Part shown: positions 45,301 through 53,700 of the stretch, piece after piece
Position numbering within the stretch: the stretch's first letter is position 1
Layout: each line of letters begins with the position of its first letter
Assembly (NCBI GenBank): GCA_035513055.1
Contig: DATKCT010000197.1
Location: forward strand, 10,129-74,128
Reading direction: 5' to 3'
Source of the DNA: DATKCT01 sp035513055
GTDB lineage: Bacteria > Verrucomicrobiota > Verrucomicrobiia > Verrucomicrobiales > DEV007
DNA length: 64,000 bases
The notes under the pieces: generated by a model
What the model saw: the letters and a program-made list of their open reading frames with translations, nothing else
Told to the model about the DNA's origin: nothing
Databases searched by the model: none
Translations under genes and position numbers: made by a program

Positions 45301-46874
45301 TCCAACAACAAGGTCACCACCTCAGGCACGGCCAAGTCCAGGGAGGATGCCAGGTAACGAAGCCCTTCCAACTGGGCGATGGCTTCCTCAATAGAAACAT
45401 CGGTGAAGGTCACCGTATCATCGGCCGTCGTGCCGTCCGCGAGTATAAAACTTCCATTGGCCGTGGTGAACATCTCCGTCACCGTCACGGTCATCGTTTG
45501 TCCCCCCCCGCTTGCCGCAATGTCGGGATCGAAAATGGTGAACCCCGCGAAAGGCAGAAGGGATCCCCGGGTGAACAAAAACTGTTCTAGCAAGCCGGGA
45601 ATGATAAGAGGCGGATCGTTCACTGAAGTGATGTTCACTGTAACCGCGGCCGTGTCGTCGGCGCCGTCCGGATTGCCGTTCGGCGGTTCCTCCCCATCCG
45701 AGACCGCCAAACTCAGAGTAGTCGTGGTGACATCCCCGACCGGAGCAATGTTCGCCACCGGTTGAAACACCAGGGCCTGCAACGAATCCTCGACGTCGTC
45801 TTCCGGCCCGCTCAACGTGTAAACTCCCGTGCCGATGCCGGTTTCCTCAAAAGGAAGCAGCGGCGGGCTTCCCCCCTGATTCAACGTGCCTTGAGTGATG
45901 TCCGACACTGTCACCGTCACCGTCAGCTCGTCGGCGGGATTCCGGTCCACATCATCTACTGTCACCCCCGCAAAAGCGAGCAAGCCCGCGTCGTCATCAC
46001 CGGAAACGGGACTTGTGACGTTGTTGAACTCCGCCGGATCCTGCACCGCATCCACAGGGACGTCGGAAACGCGAGAGGCGCCGCTAAAGGCCGTGCTCCC
46101 TCCGGTGGTCACGGCGTTGAAGGTGGTCAGGGCGCTTCCCTGGGTGCCATCCCAAAGCCGGAAAGTGAGGGTCGCCGTCTCGCCGTTTTCGTCGTCGCCA
46201 TCGTAGCGAATCCGGTCCGTCGAGCGGAGCAGGAATACCGTCGTTCCGGAAAGCGACGGCAAATTCACCCAAGCGTTCAAGGCGTTTCGGTACTGCCACG
46301 TTCCGTTCCCAGTGTAACCCGTGATGGCTATGCCCAAAGTCGAGTCCGGCTCATCGTCGTCATCAATGTTGAGCGGACCAAGAAGGTTGGCGTCGACGCC
46401 CCCGCCAAAGTTGACGCCGATCTCGAGAATCTCGTCCTCGGTCATGTTCTGCCCGCCGTTTTTCAAGTCGGGCATCGCATCCTGGAGCGTGATGAACACG
46501 GGCGCCGTGTTGTAGACGGTGACCAGAAAGGTCCCCTGAGCCGACGCATTGTCGGTGAGATCCGTGCCGGTCACCGTCACCGTCGCGGTTCCGACCTTCA
46601 GAGCATTGATCGTCACGACCGAACCCAGCACGCTCACGGTGACCACCGTCACATCATTGCTCTCTGCCGCAAAGCTGTCGGCATTGTTCGAGAATCCGTC
46701 CTCAACATCCTCCGTAGTCGATGTGAGCGGTTGCAGTTCCACATCCAGATCGTCGAAAAAGCCTTGATCGACCGTGACGACGGCTTGCGCGGAGGACATT
46801 CCTCCCGCGATAAGCAGCATGAGAGCCGGCAACAGAAAAGCCTGGCGAAGGTGTGTCAATGAGTCCATGAGCAT
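36366..46874 (-). CDS. giant secreted multidomain protein (3502 aa) with cadherin-like repeats
   Basis: The ATG at 46874 is chosen because GAGGAAG (46884-46890) precedes it at proper spacing and a signal peptide follows (LPALMLLIAGGMSSAQA). In order: an Ig-like head; VCBS/cadherin-like modules; a right-handed beta-helix region opened by GPGSLRQAISDAQGND (about 43950-43050); a choice-of-anchor Q-type segment (DNGGQTRTHGLPAGSPALG); a lamin-tail-like domain (IVINEIQFDPPAGAAQYIEV); ten repeats with [VL]L(A)ND; a beta-propeller-like region (about 38490-37700); a possible H-type-lectin-like domain (about 37640-37080); a calcium loop (DADGDGRKNVEEY); and the shared C-terminal module. Domain names are by eye. 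An adhesin or matrix protein is the likely role. Confidence 0.85.
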   Translation of the reverse strand: MLMDSLTHLRQAFLLPALMLLIAGGMSSAQAVVTVDQGFFDDLDVELQPLTSTTEDVEDGFSNNADSFAAESNDVTVVTVSVLGSVVTINALKVGTATVTVTGTDLTDNASAQGTFLVTVYNTAPVFITLQDAMPDLKNGGQNMTEDEILEIGVNFGGGVDANLLGPLNIDDDDEPDSTLGIAITGYTGNGTWQYRNALNAWVNLPSLSGTTVFLLRSTDRIRYDGDDENGETATLTFRLWDGTQGSALTTFNAVTTGGSTAFSGASRVSDVPVDAVQDPAEFNNVTSPVSGDDDAGLLAFAGVTVDDVDRNPADELTVTVTVSDITQGTLNQGGSPPLLPFEETGIGTGVYTLSGPEDDVEDSLQALVFQPVANIAPVGDVTTTTLSLAVSDGEEPPNGNPDGADDTAAVTVNITSVNDPPLIIPGLLEQFLFTRGSLLPFAGFTIFDPDIAASGGGQTMTVTVTEMFTTANGSFILADGTTADDTVTFTDVSIEEAIAQLEGLRYLASSLDLAVPEVVTLLLEVEDVEEDSDSEEVEITVATPSITGNIRGTVSGQIIPDNSARRLFEGVAITGSDVASLEVTAFVVTPGEFASQNVLTAGLGTFIEVGDPPLRFSPLADKLVFVGAASDATNAVRRLAFQPVPNMVTTQETIQVSLTLKNSDGDSLGADNRTTAHIVAVNDLPTFIKFQALGSITDNETVKPFASVEIGDVDEQGMQELGISIEMLSSLPPGTASTPVPGMLEGPETPGFTVDGLNAAKYVFSGTPAEATAAIQGLTFTPGSNRLPPGQNETVIFRVVLDDDSGDVVVREQVRIVIISENDDPVVTNAPSGRRMVVAGSGILPFGMDFTLDDVDLNDQITIRIQLDDASKGFLVDSTGRISESPPGSGIYVGTAGAVDMEAALQGLEFALDPGYPVPAGEPGIEVFFTSTLTDRLGGRIDMSFSLLVRVEQVVRVVVNLDDSGPGSLRQAISDAQGNDHVAFDLAHIYAVESLAIIRLQSPLVIDKNLTITGPGAEKLFLSGDSDEDGAPDVQIFQVGVAASDSSPSIASYLHLSYISLIHGSDAESDFGNGGAISVGPGSTLVVDHIEALECFAEQWGGAIDVEGGRLTASHSLFAFNRTGVNLGEGGGAISLHTSQRCDLFNVTFSQNVQGSENGVGGGALYVENANVESMSFDVNVTHCTFFENVDEAHLGSAIRTNVFNTRLNLRNCLLADGDPNPLDPNGAGRIISLGGNVADDDTRVTLSQGGVPQTLILLDQPSDRRSQVLPLLPLADNGGQTRTHGLPAGSPALGAGLASGIATDQRDVWRDAAPDAGAYEANTFKRIVINEIQFDPPAGAAQYIEVVNPRDSETLNLGGYEVWVQGVLRHVFSPVNLVPGAGILVAQDTGLPVMPSPPGSVPVQDASVSGNLDLGENGGIVEIRTAGPMGALVATATYLASFEESGDPGVELREAEESVTRNCEFLGAFLPGTATPGEDEMNVPLAEGNAPPIAFDDEVETDEDSPLEVDVLANDFDADRTDVIRVEFLPAAQSSLGAALSIVHTPMAGAAVSYNPTVSATIQALPAGTMAVDTFDYIILDYANGTTPNLPRGANAAEIAANLERATGTVSVHLTGVNDAPTPQDDKPAAIPALATFEDTALTFAADTLLLNDTDPDTGESGLALRICWVKPFGFVLEDKDPTRVELSDLETISELGAHVQLILRADRTESTLTYDPRGSAVLDALAAGEIVEDRFSYLVIDPHGAPGIATVCIKVTGRNDPPVARDDGPFATDEDHALSIARAAVLANDTDVDQNGNPPDDVLTVASVGLSSNLGAAVSLTPAGGPIIYNPTGSLALQMLSKKEIVEDHFEYTISDGNGGNASAMVFVRVAGVNDAPVAFDDVAMVEEDFDVSISVGDGVLANDVDIDMDGNAPDDVLRAIPAATFETLLGAMVTLYSDGSFDYLPGGLFEWLGQGETATDEFEYTATDDGLLFANGDAFQVIAGSIDVFLPVLLNDVNLGIDPSLSLKVTQAGIPNRGGTALVSPEGEGILYSPAFGFVGVETFTYEIADGPNGFCMAEVQVEVIPAFGPLAAKEDRFQVAPGGTADLDLLANDLFLPGGASIALTSLSPADQGGTVNIILLGGRTVARYTPAPGFTGVEQFSYLATAGGGTSFGADVHVTVPDRMGSLRAWNDHFFVVGGTEGNALPVLANDGVLPATAASWTLAAGGLAAPSGGGTVSVSADGRSVLYTPAAGFFGTETFTYLAQDAFGGTGMALVSVMVVEDGFLAANDVFGVNWESAGNILPVLANDVLIPDDGEVIEITFVENPVGGTAVWNASRSALIYTPDPGFSGQDTFSYEIGAATHPRQAASVTVNVLDRSGELRGGDDFYCVAGDSVRNALRVLANDRLLPINGPPLVVTGFTNPTEGGVLEVAPDGAFLFYTPMEGFIGTETFTYQFSDGRGGTGSATATVKAGSIFVGDDIFTVVSNSDDNFLDVLANDRRIPGGVPPELAGVSGGPSGNGMVALNLDEDAFLYTPEGGFTGVETFTYQVEDDTGGVYEAAVMVRVVAANSDHAGAKVVLTVKGANDAPTLTGVQAIDFHRDDEIAKPFATVVIGEVDSNGLQPLTVTVEIDDPAKGELTDLDGFVEGPPGTYTFFGTAADATTAIQGLCFVPTEDRIEWSKHETTTFTICVDDGIAPPVCSSGTTIEVYNIGHLFGDNWIFGNGVTLSWDERRNLTVGGGQPFGFPLGGGGTWSDWYTGEWLVYSDGRTAWNAQTGMILTGADGTLGAGNGENNSIPAIIVPKPGGNPRENLYIFTTGGNEQRVHFTEIDLSVGLHGAVVDPPGVLVAGSTSSKEGWVLVPHANGADYWLIIGTGDVYPITSAGVGAPVSNFNLDGKGGSFRYSLGGRRLAVAWSPPRMNIYDFNPATGVVSSTSSIELSHGSSFFEFSHDGTKLYVNDMDTVALYQYDLSADPGPASPTAARTSAVAGTQVLLHTYAAPDYVGDMALGPDGMMYLAGDSSNPPKLHRIGFPNALGAASQLQLDAVVLPAGSQIRQGLYHGLRTDDMIPEGPPVPQNIFETGVLADVSSAAGWMTVTLDRSYDSMVVIATPQYSNTQVPVVPRIQNAMGNSFQIRLARLDNVASPPIVVAPVHYVVVEEGVYSAAVDGIKMEAVRYTSTLTDRKSSWNGQNRSYQQPYSNPVVLGQVQTSNDARFSVFWARGSNSGNPPSSTQLWTGKHVAEDPVTARVDETVGYIVIEAGTGNVGEYDYSAFVGADTIVGMENTPPIQYAVSGIADPVAAVASSAAMDVNDGGWPVLYGTTPLTTTSIALAIDEDRLSDNERSHATEQVAVLVLGNSASGGSGNPLIINAAAASLLDWQQEHFDSEELSEPTLGPILWGLMADADGDGRKNVEEYAFGLDPRRREESEPLRVWVEPSSTGERMELRVSYRRRAQDQLLRYTLEQSTDLGTWRAAPSWVVNTIPAAGTGYDRVILGAGLPEGQQVRFYRIRVTR
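39280..42400 (-). repeat. ten tandem cadherin-like (VLAND) repeats in the 3502-aa protein
   Basis: Ten units of roughly 80-130 residues, each with a [VL]L(A)NDxx motif near the start; most of the later units add a Y-[ST]-P-x-x-G-F-x-G-x-[ED]-x-F-[ST]-Y block before the end (for example FGFVGVETFTYE and AGFFGTETFTYL). The early units carry DxDxxG calcium-binding loops, the later units lack them. Copies are divergent at DNA level, so the array is old. Confidence 0.8.
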
Positions 46875-46892
46875 GAGAGCGATCTTCCTCAA

Positions 46893-47882
46893 TCAGGGGA
46901 TGGCGGGCGGAAACTCCTCCTCCTCCACCGCCGCCGCGGCCCGGGCCGGGTCCGGCGGCGCGATCTCCGCCAAGGCCTCCGGGTAAGTTTCGATAGCGAT
47001 ATTCTCTCGCAGACTCCGGGCAAAGGCGCTTTCCGCGTCCCGGATCTTCTCCGTGCGAATTTCCTTGCGAATCTGATCTCGCACTTGTTCCAACGGGATT
47101 TGCGTGGCCCCCCGTTCATCCAGTTTCCGGACCAAGTATATCCCTGTCGCAGTCGTAAGCACTTCGGTCACCTCGCCGACCTTTAATGCGAATCCGGCCC
47201 TGACAATTTCCTCAGGCCAGCGATATGTCACCCCCTCTTCGAGCCATCCCGCGTCTCCCCCGCGATTGCGAGTCGCTTGATCCTCCCCATAGTCCACCGC
47301 CCACGCTCCGAATCCGGGTCCTTCCTGACTCTCCAACGCTTTCTCGCGCGCTTCTCGCATTTTTCGCATCTGCTCTTCGCGCTGTTCCGGCGCCGCAGTA
47401 GGCGACAGTTCACTGCTCAAGATAGCCAATTGAGCCCTGGCGCTGCGACTAAAACGCCCTCCATGGGTCTCGTAACGTTCCTGAATCTCCTCTTCGGTCA
47501 CAGCGATGTCCCGCATGGCGCCGTGGTGGTGGCGCTCTTTGTAACGGCTGATAAGCAATTTCTCCCAACCCCGCCGCACGTCCGGATCCCGATCCAACCC
47601 TTCCTCCAAGGCTTTCTGCACCAGAAGATTCCGCTCGATCATCTCCTCCAGCAGTAGCGGCGGCGCGGGAACCATGGTCCCGCGTTCGAGGCGGCTCGCC
47701 AACTCCTCTTCGACTTCGCGGACCAGGATCAGCTCATCTCCAACCCGGGCCGCGACCGGCGAGGAGACTGCGGCCTCCGGCGCACGGGAGCAGCCGGCGA
47801 CGCCCGACACCATCAACGTCAAGGCCAGCAGCCCGGCTTGATGCCGCCCTGCTCCTCTCGGTCTCTGGCTGTCTCTGTTCAT
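46893..47882 (-). CDS. lipoprotein parvulin-type peptidyl-prolyl isomerase
   Basis: 329 aa from the ATG at 47882. The signal ends in the lipobox VAGC (Cys31), so the protein should be lipidated. A SurA_N-like helical domain follows (residues 50-140), then a PpiC/rotamase domain with GGDAGWLEEG, ALKVGEVTEVLTTATGIYLVRKL and a helical tail rich in Glu, Pro and Ala. SurA/PrsA-type proteins fold exported proteins. Lying between two giant secreted protein genes with gaps of 44 and 18 bp, it is probably a dedicated foldase for them. Confidence 0.88.
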   Translation of the reverse strand: MNRDSQRPRGAGRHQAGLLALTLMVSGVAGCSRAPEAAVSSPVAARVGDELILVREVEEELASRLERGTMVPAPPLLLEEMIERNLLVQKALEEGLDRDPDVRRGWEKLLISRYKERHHHGAMRDIAVTEEEIQERYETHGGRFSRSARAQLAILSSELSPTAAPEQREEQMRKMREAREKALESQEGPGFGAWAVDYGEDQATRNRGGDAGWLEEGVTYRWPEEIVRAGFALKVGEVTEVLTTATGIYLVRKLDERGATQIPLEQVRDQIRKEIRTEKIRDAESAFARSLRENIAIETYPEALAEIAPPDPARAAAAVEEEEFPPAIP

Positions 47883-47926
47883 CAGAAAGTTTTCGTTAAT
47901 CCTGCTCGCGTCCCCTCCGGAGCGCC

Positions 47927-50695
47927 TCAAGGCTCATATCGAAGCCGCACACGAAAGAAGCCAACGCCATCACCGAAATGAGGCCCGTTCCCTTCGAAAC
48001 GCCGCCACCCCACCGGAAGTTCGGCTCCGGGTGAAAGCTCGACCTCCAGCAATGCAGCGGTGTCGCGATTCCATTGCCGCAAATCCCCCGAACGTTCGAT
48101 CTCGATCCCGACATCGGCCAGACCCGGCCGCAAAACGAACTCCAGTCCCATCCTGCCGTTGCGCTCGACGAGCCTCGGTAGCCGCGTGGAATCGAGGTCG
48201 GGCCCGGCCGGATCCAAATTGAAGGCAAATCGCTCTAAGACGGACAAACCGAATGCTCCGGGATCACTACCCGCCAGCTCACGAAGGTCCGTCCGAGCCG
48301 GCCAGTGTTTGGCGGCCCACTGTTCGAAGGGAATAAAACCGGGAAGAACCAAGAGCGTGGTGGCAGCCGGTTCTGCCAAGAGGTAACTGGAGTGCTCTGC
48401 GAGTCGTAAGGTCAGGGCCATGGCGTCTTCGGGTTGCGCCTGCCCGCTCTTCGGGCGCACCTCGATCAGCCGCGTGCTTTCCCCCCGTCCAAACTCGAGA
48501 TACTGCGGCAGCGGCTCGACCCAGGTTAGGGCGGCGGTCCCGCTCCACACGAGTTCGACCACGATCTGCCGATCCATCAACTCTTCTCGATTGACCCGCA
48601 CCACCGCCGGAGTCGAGGGCGAGAACGATGCCTCGGAGCGCACGACGCTCAGGCTCAACTCCGGAGCCAAATCGCGAATGACCAGTTCCGCGGCGTTTTC
48701 TCTTCCCACGTGGTAGCCGTCACTCTCTAGGATCTCCACACGAACCGTTTCCGCACTCTCACTCAAAGCGTCGCTGTAGGGATGGATGAGGACCGCCATC
48801 TCCCGCACTCCAGCCGGAAAGACCCATGTCTCCGGCAGCGCCTGATAATCCACCCCAGCCGTGGCCGAACCGCTGAAACCAAGCCGCATCGAGAGTTCCG
48901 TTCCCACACTTCCTCCACGACGGATGAGGAAACTCCCGGGTTTCAATCCGTTTTCGGCCGCGTCAGCCGCCTTTTCTACCGTCAGCAGCGGCATCACCGT
49001 CAGATCGCCCAATAGGATCGATCCCCGGCCGACCAAGTCAGCTAAGGAATCGGGCGTAAGAGAATAGCCGGTCAACCGCACCACGACGTCCGGTTCTCCT
49101 TCGGCCACGCCGCCGGTGCGGATCTCCAGCCGGGTCCCGCCATCGACTTCTCCTATTACGCGGAGATAATCCTCCGCGATACCGGCGACTCCGGCGAAGA
49201 GCCGGGAGAGATCAAGCTGATCTCCTTCTTCGGGATCAAAGTCCTCTATGCGGTCTCCCCGCGAAACCACATCGATGATGAAGCGATCGGCGCCGCCGTT
49301 TCCGACGAGCACATCTTCACCGGCTCCGCCGAAAAGAATGTCATCCCCAAACCCGCCTTCCAGGTAGTCTGGGCCCGTTCCGCCCAGCAACACCACCGGC
49401 GCCTCCGGGCCGTAGGAGCCGGCCAAGCCTGTAAGATAGCTTTCCTCGGTCAGGCCGCCGCTCACCGCCCGCACGGTCTCCGGGCTATGATGATCCAAGA
49501 GATCCCAAACGACGCAGCCGCCGTAGCGTGCCCACATGGCTGCCTTGCTCCGCAATGCTGCGGATCCGGAGCGGACCCCCGGCAGGACCGTCGCAGAATC
49601 CGCTAAAACCTCCCAGCTCACGTCCGCGCCCGGAGCGATCTCGTCCCGAAAGAAACGCAAGCGAACCACGGCCGGCTCCGGCGCAACGCCTGGGCGCAAT
49701 TGCCCTTCCCGCTTGCGTCCTGGAAGGAGGATGCCGCCCCGTTGCATGGGGCCGCCGTCAGAGAGCGCCACTTCAAAATCGGCGCGCGGCGCGAGGACGG
49801 CGCTTTGCCCGTCCCGGCGGAACTCGACCAAACCCATATTCGCGTCGGCGGCCGTGAATCTGCTGCCCACGCGCAAGACTCTTCCACCCTGAGCGTCCCG
49901 CAACACGAGCGCTCCCTCCTCGGGAACGCGAGTCAGCACCACGCTAATGTCCTCCGCGGCGGTATCGGTATCCACCACACGCAGTGGAAGCCCCGAGACC
50001 CCGGCGAGATACACGCTGTACTCGGTGCGCGCCAGCCGCGGGATGCGGTTGTCTTCAAGGGGTGAAAGTCCCGCAAGAAATTCCTCGAGACTGTTCAATC
50101 CATCACCGTCCACATCTACCGTGGCGTCCGCCGCACTGAAGGGATCCATCCCATATTTCTCTTCCCACCAGTCGGGCAAGCCGTCGCCGTCCGAATCCGC
50201 CATCGGCTCGCGCAACTCGAGATCGACTCGGATCGCCTGGGCCCGGTTCTGCTGACTGACGGCCACTGCGCTCAATTCGTCGCGAACGATCAACGCTTCC
50301 GCCCCGTTGACGCGGATTTCGGCAAACCCGTAAGAAGTCTCATCGGCCGGAAGCGGAATCGATCTCGGAGCCGTCTGCAATCCAGTGGCCGCCAGCGAAT
50401 GCGGCACTCGAAGTTCGTAGCAGTACAAGCCGCCTAGCAGGGGTTGCAAACTCGTCGAGAAACTCTCTTGCCCGCCCCCTGGCAACCGGAAACCCCAGGT
50501 GAGCACGCCTTGCGTCACCAGTTCCTCGACCGGTCCGGCGCGATTGATCACTCTGCCATACAGGACTGTGTCCGGCTCAGAAATGGTCGCGGACCAGAGC
50601 GTTCCGCTCCCAAGTCCCGCCCAAACCCATAAGGCCGCCGCCAGCGTCCCGGCCGCCGGTCCTCGGCTGGCCATGCGAGATGTTGTCCGATTCAT
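47927..50695 (-). CDS. secreted RTX/Calx-beta protein (922 aa)
   Basis: A signal peptide (TLAAALWVWAGLGSGTLWSA) is followed by a beta-rich domain, a thrombospondin-type-3-like loop (DSDGDGLPDWWEEKYGMDP, about residues 165-183) and a second one (DVDGDGLNSLEEF). At about residues 440-475 RTX nonapeptides appear (GGTGPDYLEGG, GDDILFGGAGEDVLVG, GGADRF), the calcium-binding turns of type I secretion substrates. Two Calx-beta-like modules and the shared C-terminal module (IEIERSGDLRQW ... FFRVRLRY) complete it. Because it has a Sec signal, the RTX repeats likely serve calcium-dependent folding rather than type I export. Third from last of the cluster. Confidence 0.83.
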   Translation of the reverse strand: MNRTTSRMASRGPAAGTLAAALWVWAGLGSGTLWSATISEPDTVLYGRVINRAGPVEELVTQGVLTWGFRLPGGGQESFSTSLQPLLGGLYCYELRVPHSLAATGLQTAPRSIPLPADETSYGFAEIRVNGAEALIVRDELSAVAVSQQNRAQAIRVDLELREPMADSDGDGLPDWWEEKYGMDPFSAADATVDVDGDGLNSLEEFLAGLSPLEDNRIPRLARTEYSVYLAGVSGLPLRVVDTDTAAEDISVVLTRVPEEGALVLRDAQGGRVLRVGSRFTAADANMGLVEFRRDGQSAVLAPRADFEVALSDGGPMQRGGILLPGRKREGQLRPGVAPEPAVVRLRFFRDEIAPGADVSWEVLADSATVLPGVRSGSAALRSKAAMWARYGGCVVWDLLDHHSPETVRAVSGGLTEESYLTGLAGSYGPEAPVVLLGGTGPDYLEGGFGDDILFGGAGEDVLVGNGGADRFIIDVVSRGDRIEDFDPEEGDQLDLSRLFAGVAGIAEDYLRVIGEVDGGTRLEIRTGGVAEGEPDVVVRLTGYSLTPDSLADLVGRGSILLGDLTVMPLLTVEKAADAAENGLKPGSFLIRRGGSVGTELSMRLGFSGSATAGVDYQALPETWVFPAGVREMAVLIHPYSDALSESAETVRVEILESDGYHVGRENAAELVIRDLAPELSLSVVRSEASFSPSTPAVVRVNREELMDRQIVVELVWSGTAALTWVEPLPQYLEFGRGESTRLIEVRPKSGQAQPEDAMALTLRLAEHSSYLLAEPAATTLLVLPGFIPFEQWAAKHWPARTDLRELAGSDPGAFGLSVLERFAFNLDPAGPDLDSTRLPRLVERNGRMGLEFVLRPGLADVGIEIERSGDLRQWNRDTAALLEVELSPGAELPVGWRRFEGNGPHFGDGVGFFRVRLRYEP

Positions 50696-50716
50696 CGTGA
50701 AACTTTCTTGGGAGAG

Positions 50717-53700
50717 TTAATTGCCGGAGAATCCGAAGTGATCGAGCAGGATGCGGATGTCCCGCACCGCCCGGCTGGGATCGCGTTCCTTGGTCTCCGG
50801 ATCGACCACCGGTCCATGAATGAAAGTCCGCAGCCCTTCCTCGGGATCAGCATGCAGAGTCAAACCCGGGATAATCAGCAGCCAACGGTTGTTCCATACC
50901 GAACGGCCTCCCAGCCGGGTGTTCCAAATCACCTCACTATCGTCGAACTCATCGGTTCCCACGTCGGGATCGGAGTGATAAGCCCGGAACATCGAGTGCC
51001 GCCGCGGCTCGCCTAGAGGCTCGCTCAAGCTGTCCACCAACGGGATGAACGTGCCGTCTTCAACCGCGGCGCTGGTGATCGGATACGGCACGGGAATCCG
51101 CGAATCGATCAAGTTCCACGAGCGCGGGTTGAAGTCGTCGCTATAGGGCATCCGCTGGAAATCCGTCCCCGCAGGAATCATATAAACCCGTGGAGTCTGG
51201 GTGAGTTCCGTATTGTCGTAGCCTTCGAACCACACGCCGACGGAACGGATTTTGGTGGCAAAATTGCTGGCGTTGAAGGTGTGGTCACCGCCCGCCTGGA
51301 CCAAGCCGAAGACGTTCTCTCCCGGACGAATCGAAGTTGAGAAGGAAAGCACCAGAGCGGGCTGCGCGCCTCCTGACAAAGGAACAAACGGACGGCAATG
51401 ACGCCGGAATTCGGGCAGCGCCCAAAGGTCGTCGACGTAAAAGCCCGTCCCCGGCGTGGCGTCGGATAAGGCTTCCCGCCACAGCTCCGAGCCCTCGTCG
51501 TCATCGGTCAAACGGAGCAACTCACTCCGGATCGAGAAGCGGCTCAACTCGTTGGAGGGATTTGCGAATCCCAACTGATTGCGCAACACCGCGAAGTTCG
51601 CTTTCATTTGCGCCATCTGTCCGGCCAGACCGCCGCGCAGCTCCGGATTGCCGTCCCCATCCAGGGCGCCCAAGTAGCGGGCTCCGACGATTTCCGAAAG
51701 GATCGGCAGCGCCGAGGCTGCGTGGTTGTCCGGCAGACTCGTCTCGTAGTCATAGGCCTTGCCCGCCAGATAGGCATAGCGCACCGCCAAATCGAAGGCG
51801 GAGCGGTAATTCTGCAACGCCGCCGACCGGGCAACCCGGAACGTCATGTCTTGGTAGCGATTGCGTTGGGCAAGAACCGCCACGCGCTTGTTATAGGCTT
51901 CGCGCTCGTCAATGAGGCGTTGCCCATCGGCAATGGCGGTCCGGAACTCCTCTGACTTCTGGCGCATCGAGTCGAGTTCCTTGAAGATCTCAATCCTCAG
52001 TTTGGCTTCGTCCCCGATCATGTTCTCGAGTCCGACTAAGGCTTCCTGCAATCCGTAGTCCCGCTCGAGATTGTCCTTGGTGAATTCCAGCACGTGCTTC
52101 GCCAGATCCCGGATGAATTCGGTGGTGTCCACCGCCTTGTCCCAGGCGATCTTAGTCGCGGTGAATCCCGCCTTGCTGAAGGACCCAGTGACGGCAAAGG
52201 CGGCTCGGATCGGCGCCAAACTGTCGCCAGGAGACACCGCGAGTCCTCCCGTCGGCAGGTTCTTCGGAACGGCTTCCCCGCCGACATGGATCGCATCGTC
52301 GCCAAGCGCTTCCGCGATGATTTCGTTGGCGGCGGAAGCCGCCTTAAAGCCTAGAATCAAACCGTTGGCGGCTTCTTCCGCCAAGAGAAACCCGCCATCA
52401 ATCGCCCGGATCGTAATGTCGAGATCGAACTTGGCGTTGAACAGCTCAATCTGCCGCCACAGACCCCCTTGGAAAGCGTCCCAGGCTGCGACCGAAGAGG
52501 CCAGCGCCGCTTCCTGCTGCAACATCTCATGAACCAAGTTCTGCAGCTTGCCCGGAGAGCGCCGGATCCCCCACTCTGGCGGCGCCTGGAAGGTAAAGCC
52601 GCGCGCCATCATTGGCAGAGTGAAGTTTTGCAGATCCACCCGCCGGCTGGCATCGCCCGTGTAATTCACGTCGGCATTGGCCTGAAACCGGCTCCGGAAA
52701 TCCGAGATGCTGCTGCCTATAAAGGTCGGGGCGAAGCGGTCTCGAAAGTCCCCTCGCACTGAAAAGATGCCATTGTTGTAGAGAAATCTTCCGGAACCGT
52801 CCCCTGCCACCGAGTGGATGAAGGAATAATCCGTGCCCTCGCCTCCCCCGTCGTAGGAATAGCGTCCTAAGCTCGAATCGAACACCAGGCTTCCTCCAAA
52901 AGTCACGGTGGGACCCGGCACGGTTTGCGCGGTGATCTCACGGACATCCGCATACATCCAGGTGATGAGATCGGGCCCCTCGTAGCCCGCCGGGTAAAGC
53001 TTCCCTGAGCCAATAGTTCCCAGATACGGAGTGCCGAAGATTTCGATCAATTCCTTCCGATAGTTCAAGTCCTGTTCAAACACTTCCCGTTGGAAACTGT
53101 CCTCGAGGTCGCTCACCTCCCGCAATCTTGCCTTGTGAGCGTCGGCGGCCTCATACAGCGCCATCGCATTCTTCAAAGCCGTTAGGGCCCGAGTATAGAT
53201 TTGCTCGAAGTGCGTGTGTCCTTCCCGTCCCTCGTCGTCGATGACATAGCCGGCGTAGTAGAGGATCGGATTGATGTCGAAGGGAACGGTGTCGCCCGCT
53301 ACTCCTGCCGGATTGATCCCTGCGTTGGCGTTGTCAAAGACCTGCTGAATGTGGGTCAGGTTCGCCGAGATCACGCCGATATCCTTGTTCGTGGTCCGGT
53401 CCACCTTCTGGATGCCTTCGAGCTGCAAATTGGGATGCGCCGCCGGCAGCAAGGCATTCGCAGTGATCCAATCGAAATACGCGCCCTGTCCAGCTCTTCG
53501 CGCCCATTCCTCCACGCCCCAACCTCGCCCCGCGTCGGAGTCCGTATAACCCTGCCATTGACCTCCAGGATTCTCCACATACTTCGAGCGGTAGGTCAGA
53601 TCCACGACCTCCGCTCCGGCCTTGGCCTTGGCTGCCGCCGTGGCCGCAAACTTGCGCTCATCCCGGAAATCGACCTCGATGACGACATCCAGAAGGTTGT

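Noticed and set aside
35520..46862. Long plus-strand open frames opposite the giant genes (for example 35520-37358, 39195-40949 and 45762-46862)
   Set aside because: Shadows of repetitive GC-rich coding on the other strand; no signal peptide, motif or ribosome site.
49283..49400. RTX repeats taken as proof of type I secretion
   Set aside because: The protein has a clear N-terminal Sec signal and no type I export genes are adjacent, so RTX turns are treated as calcium-folding elements only.
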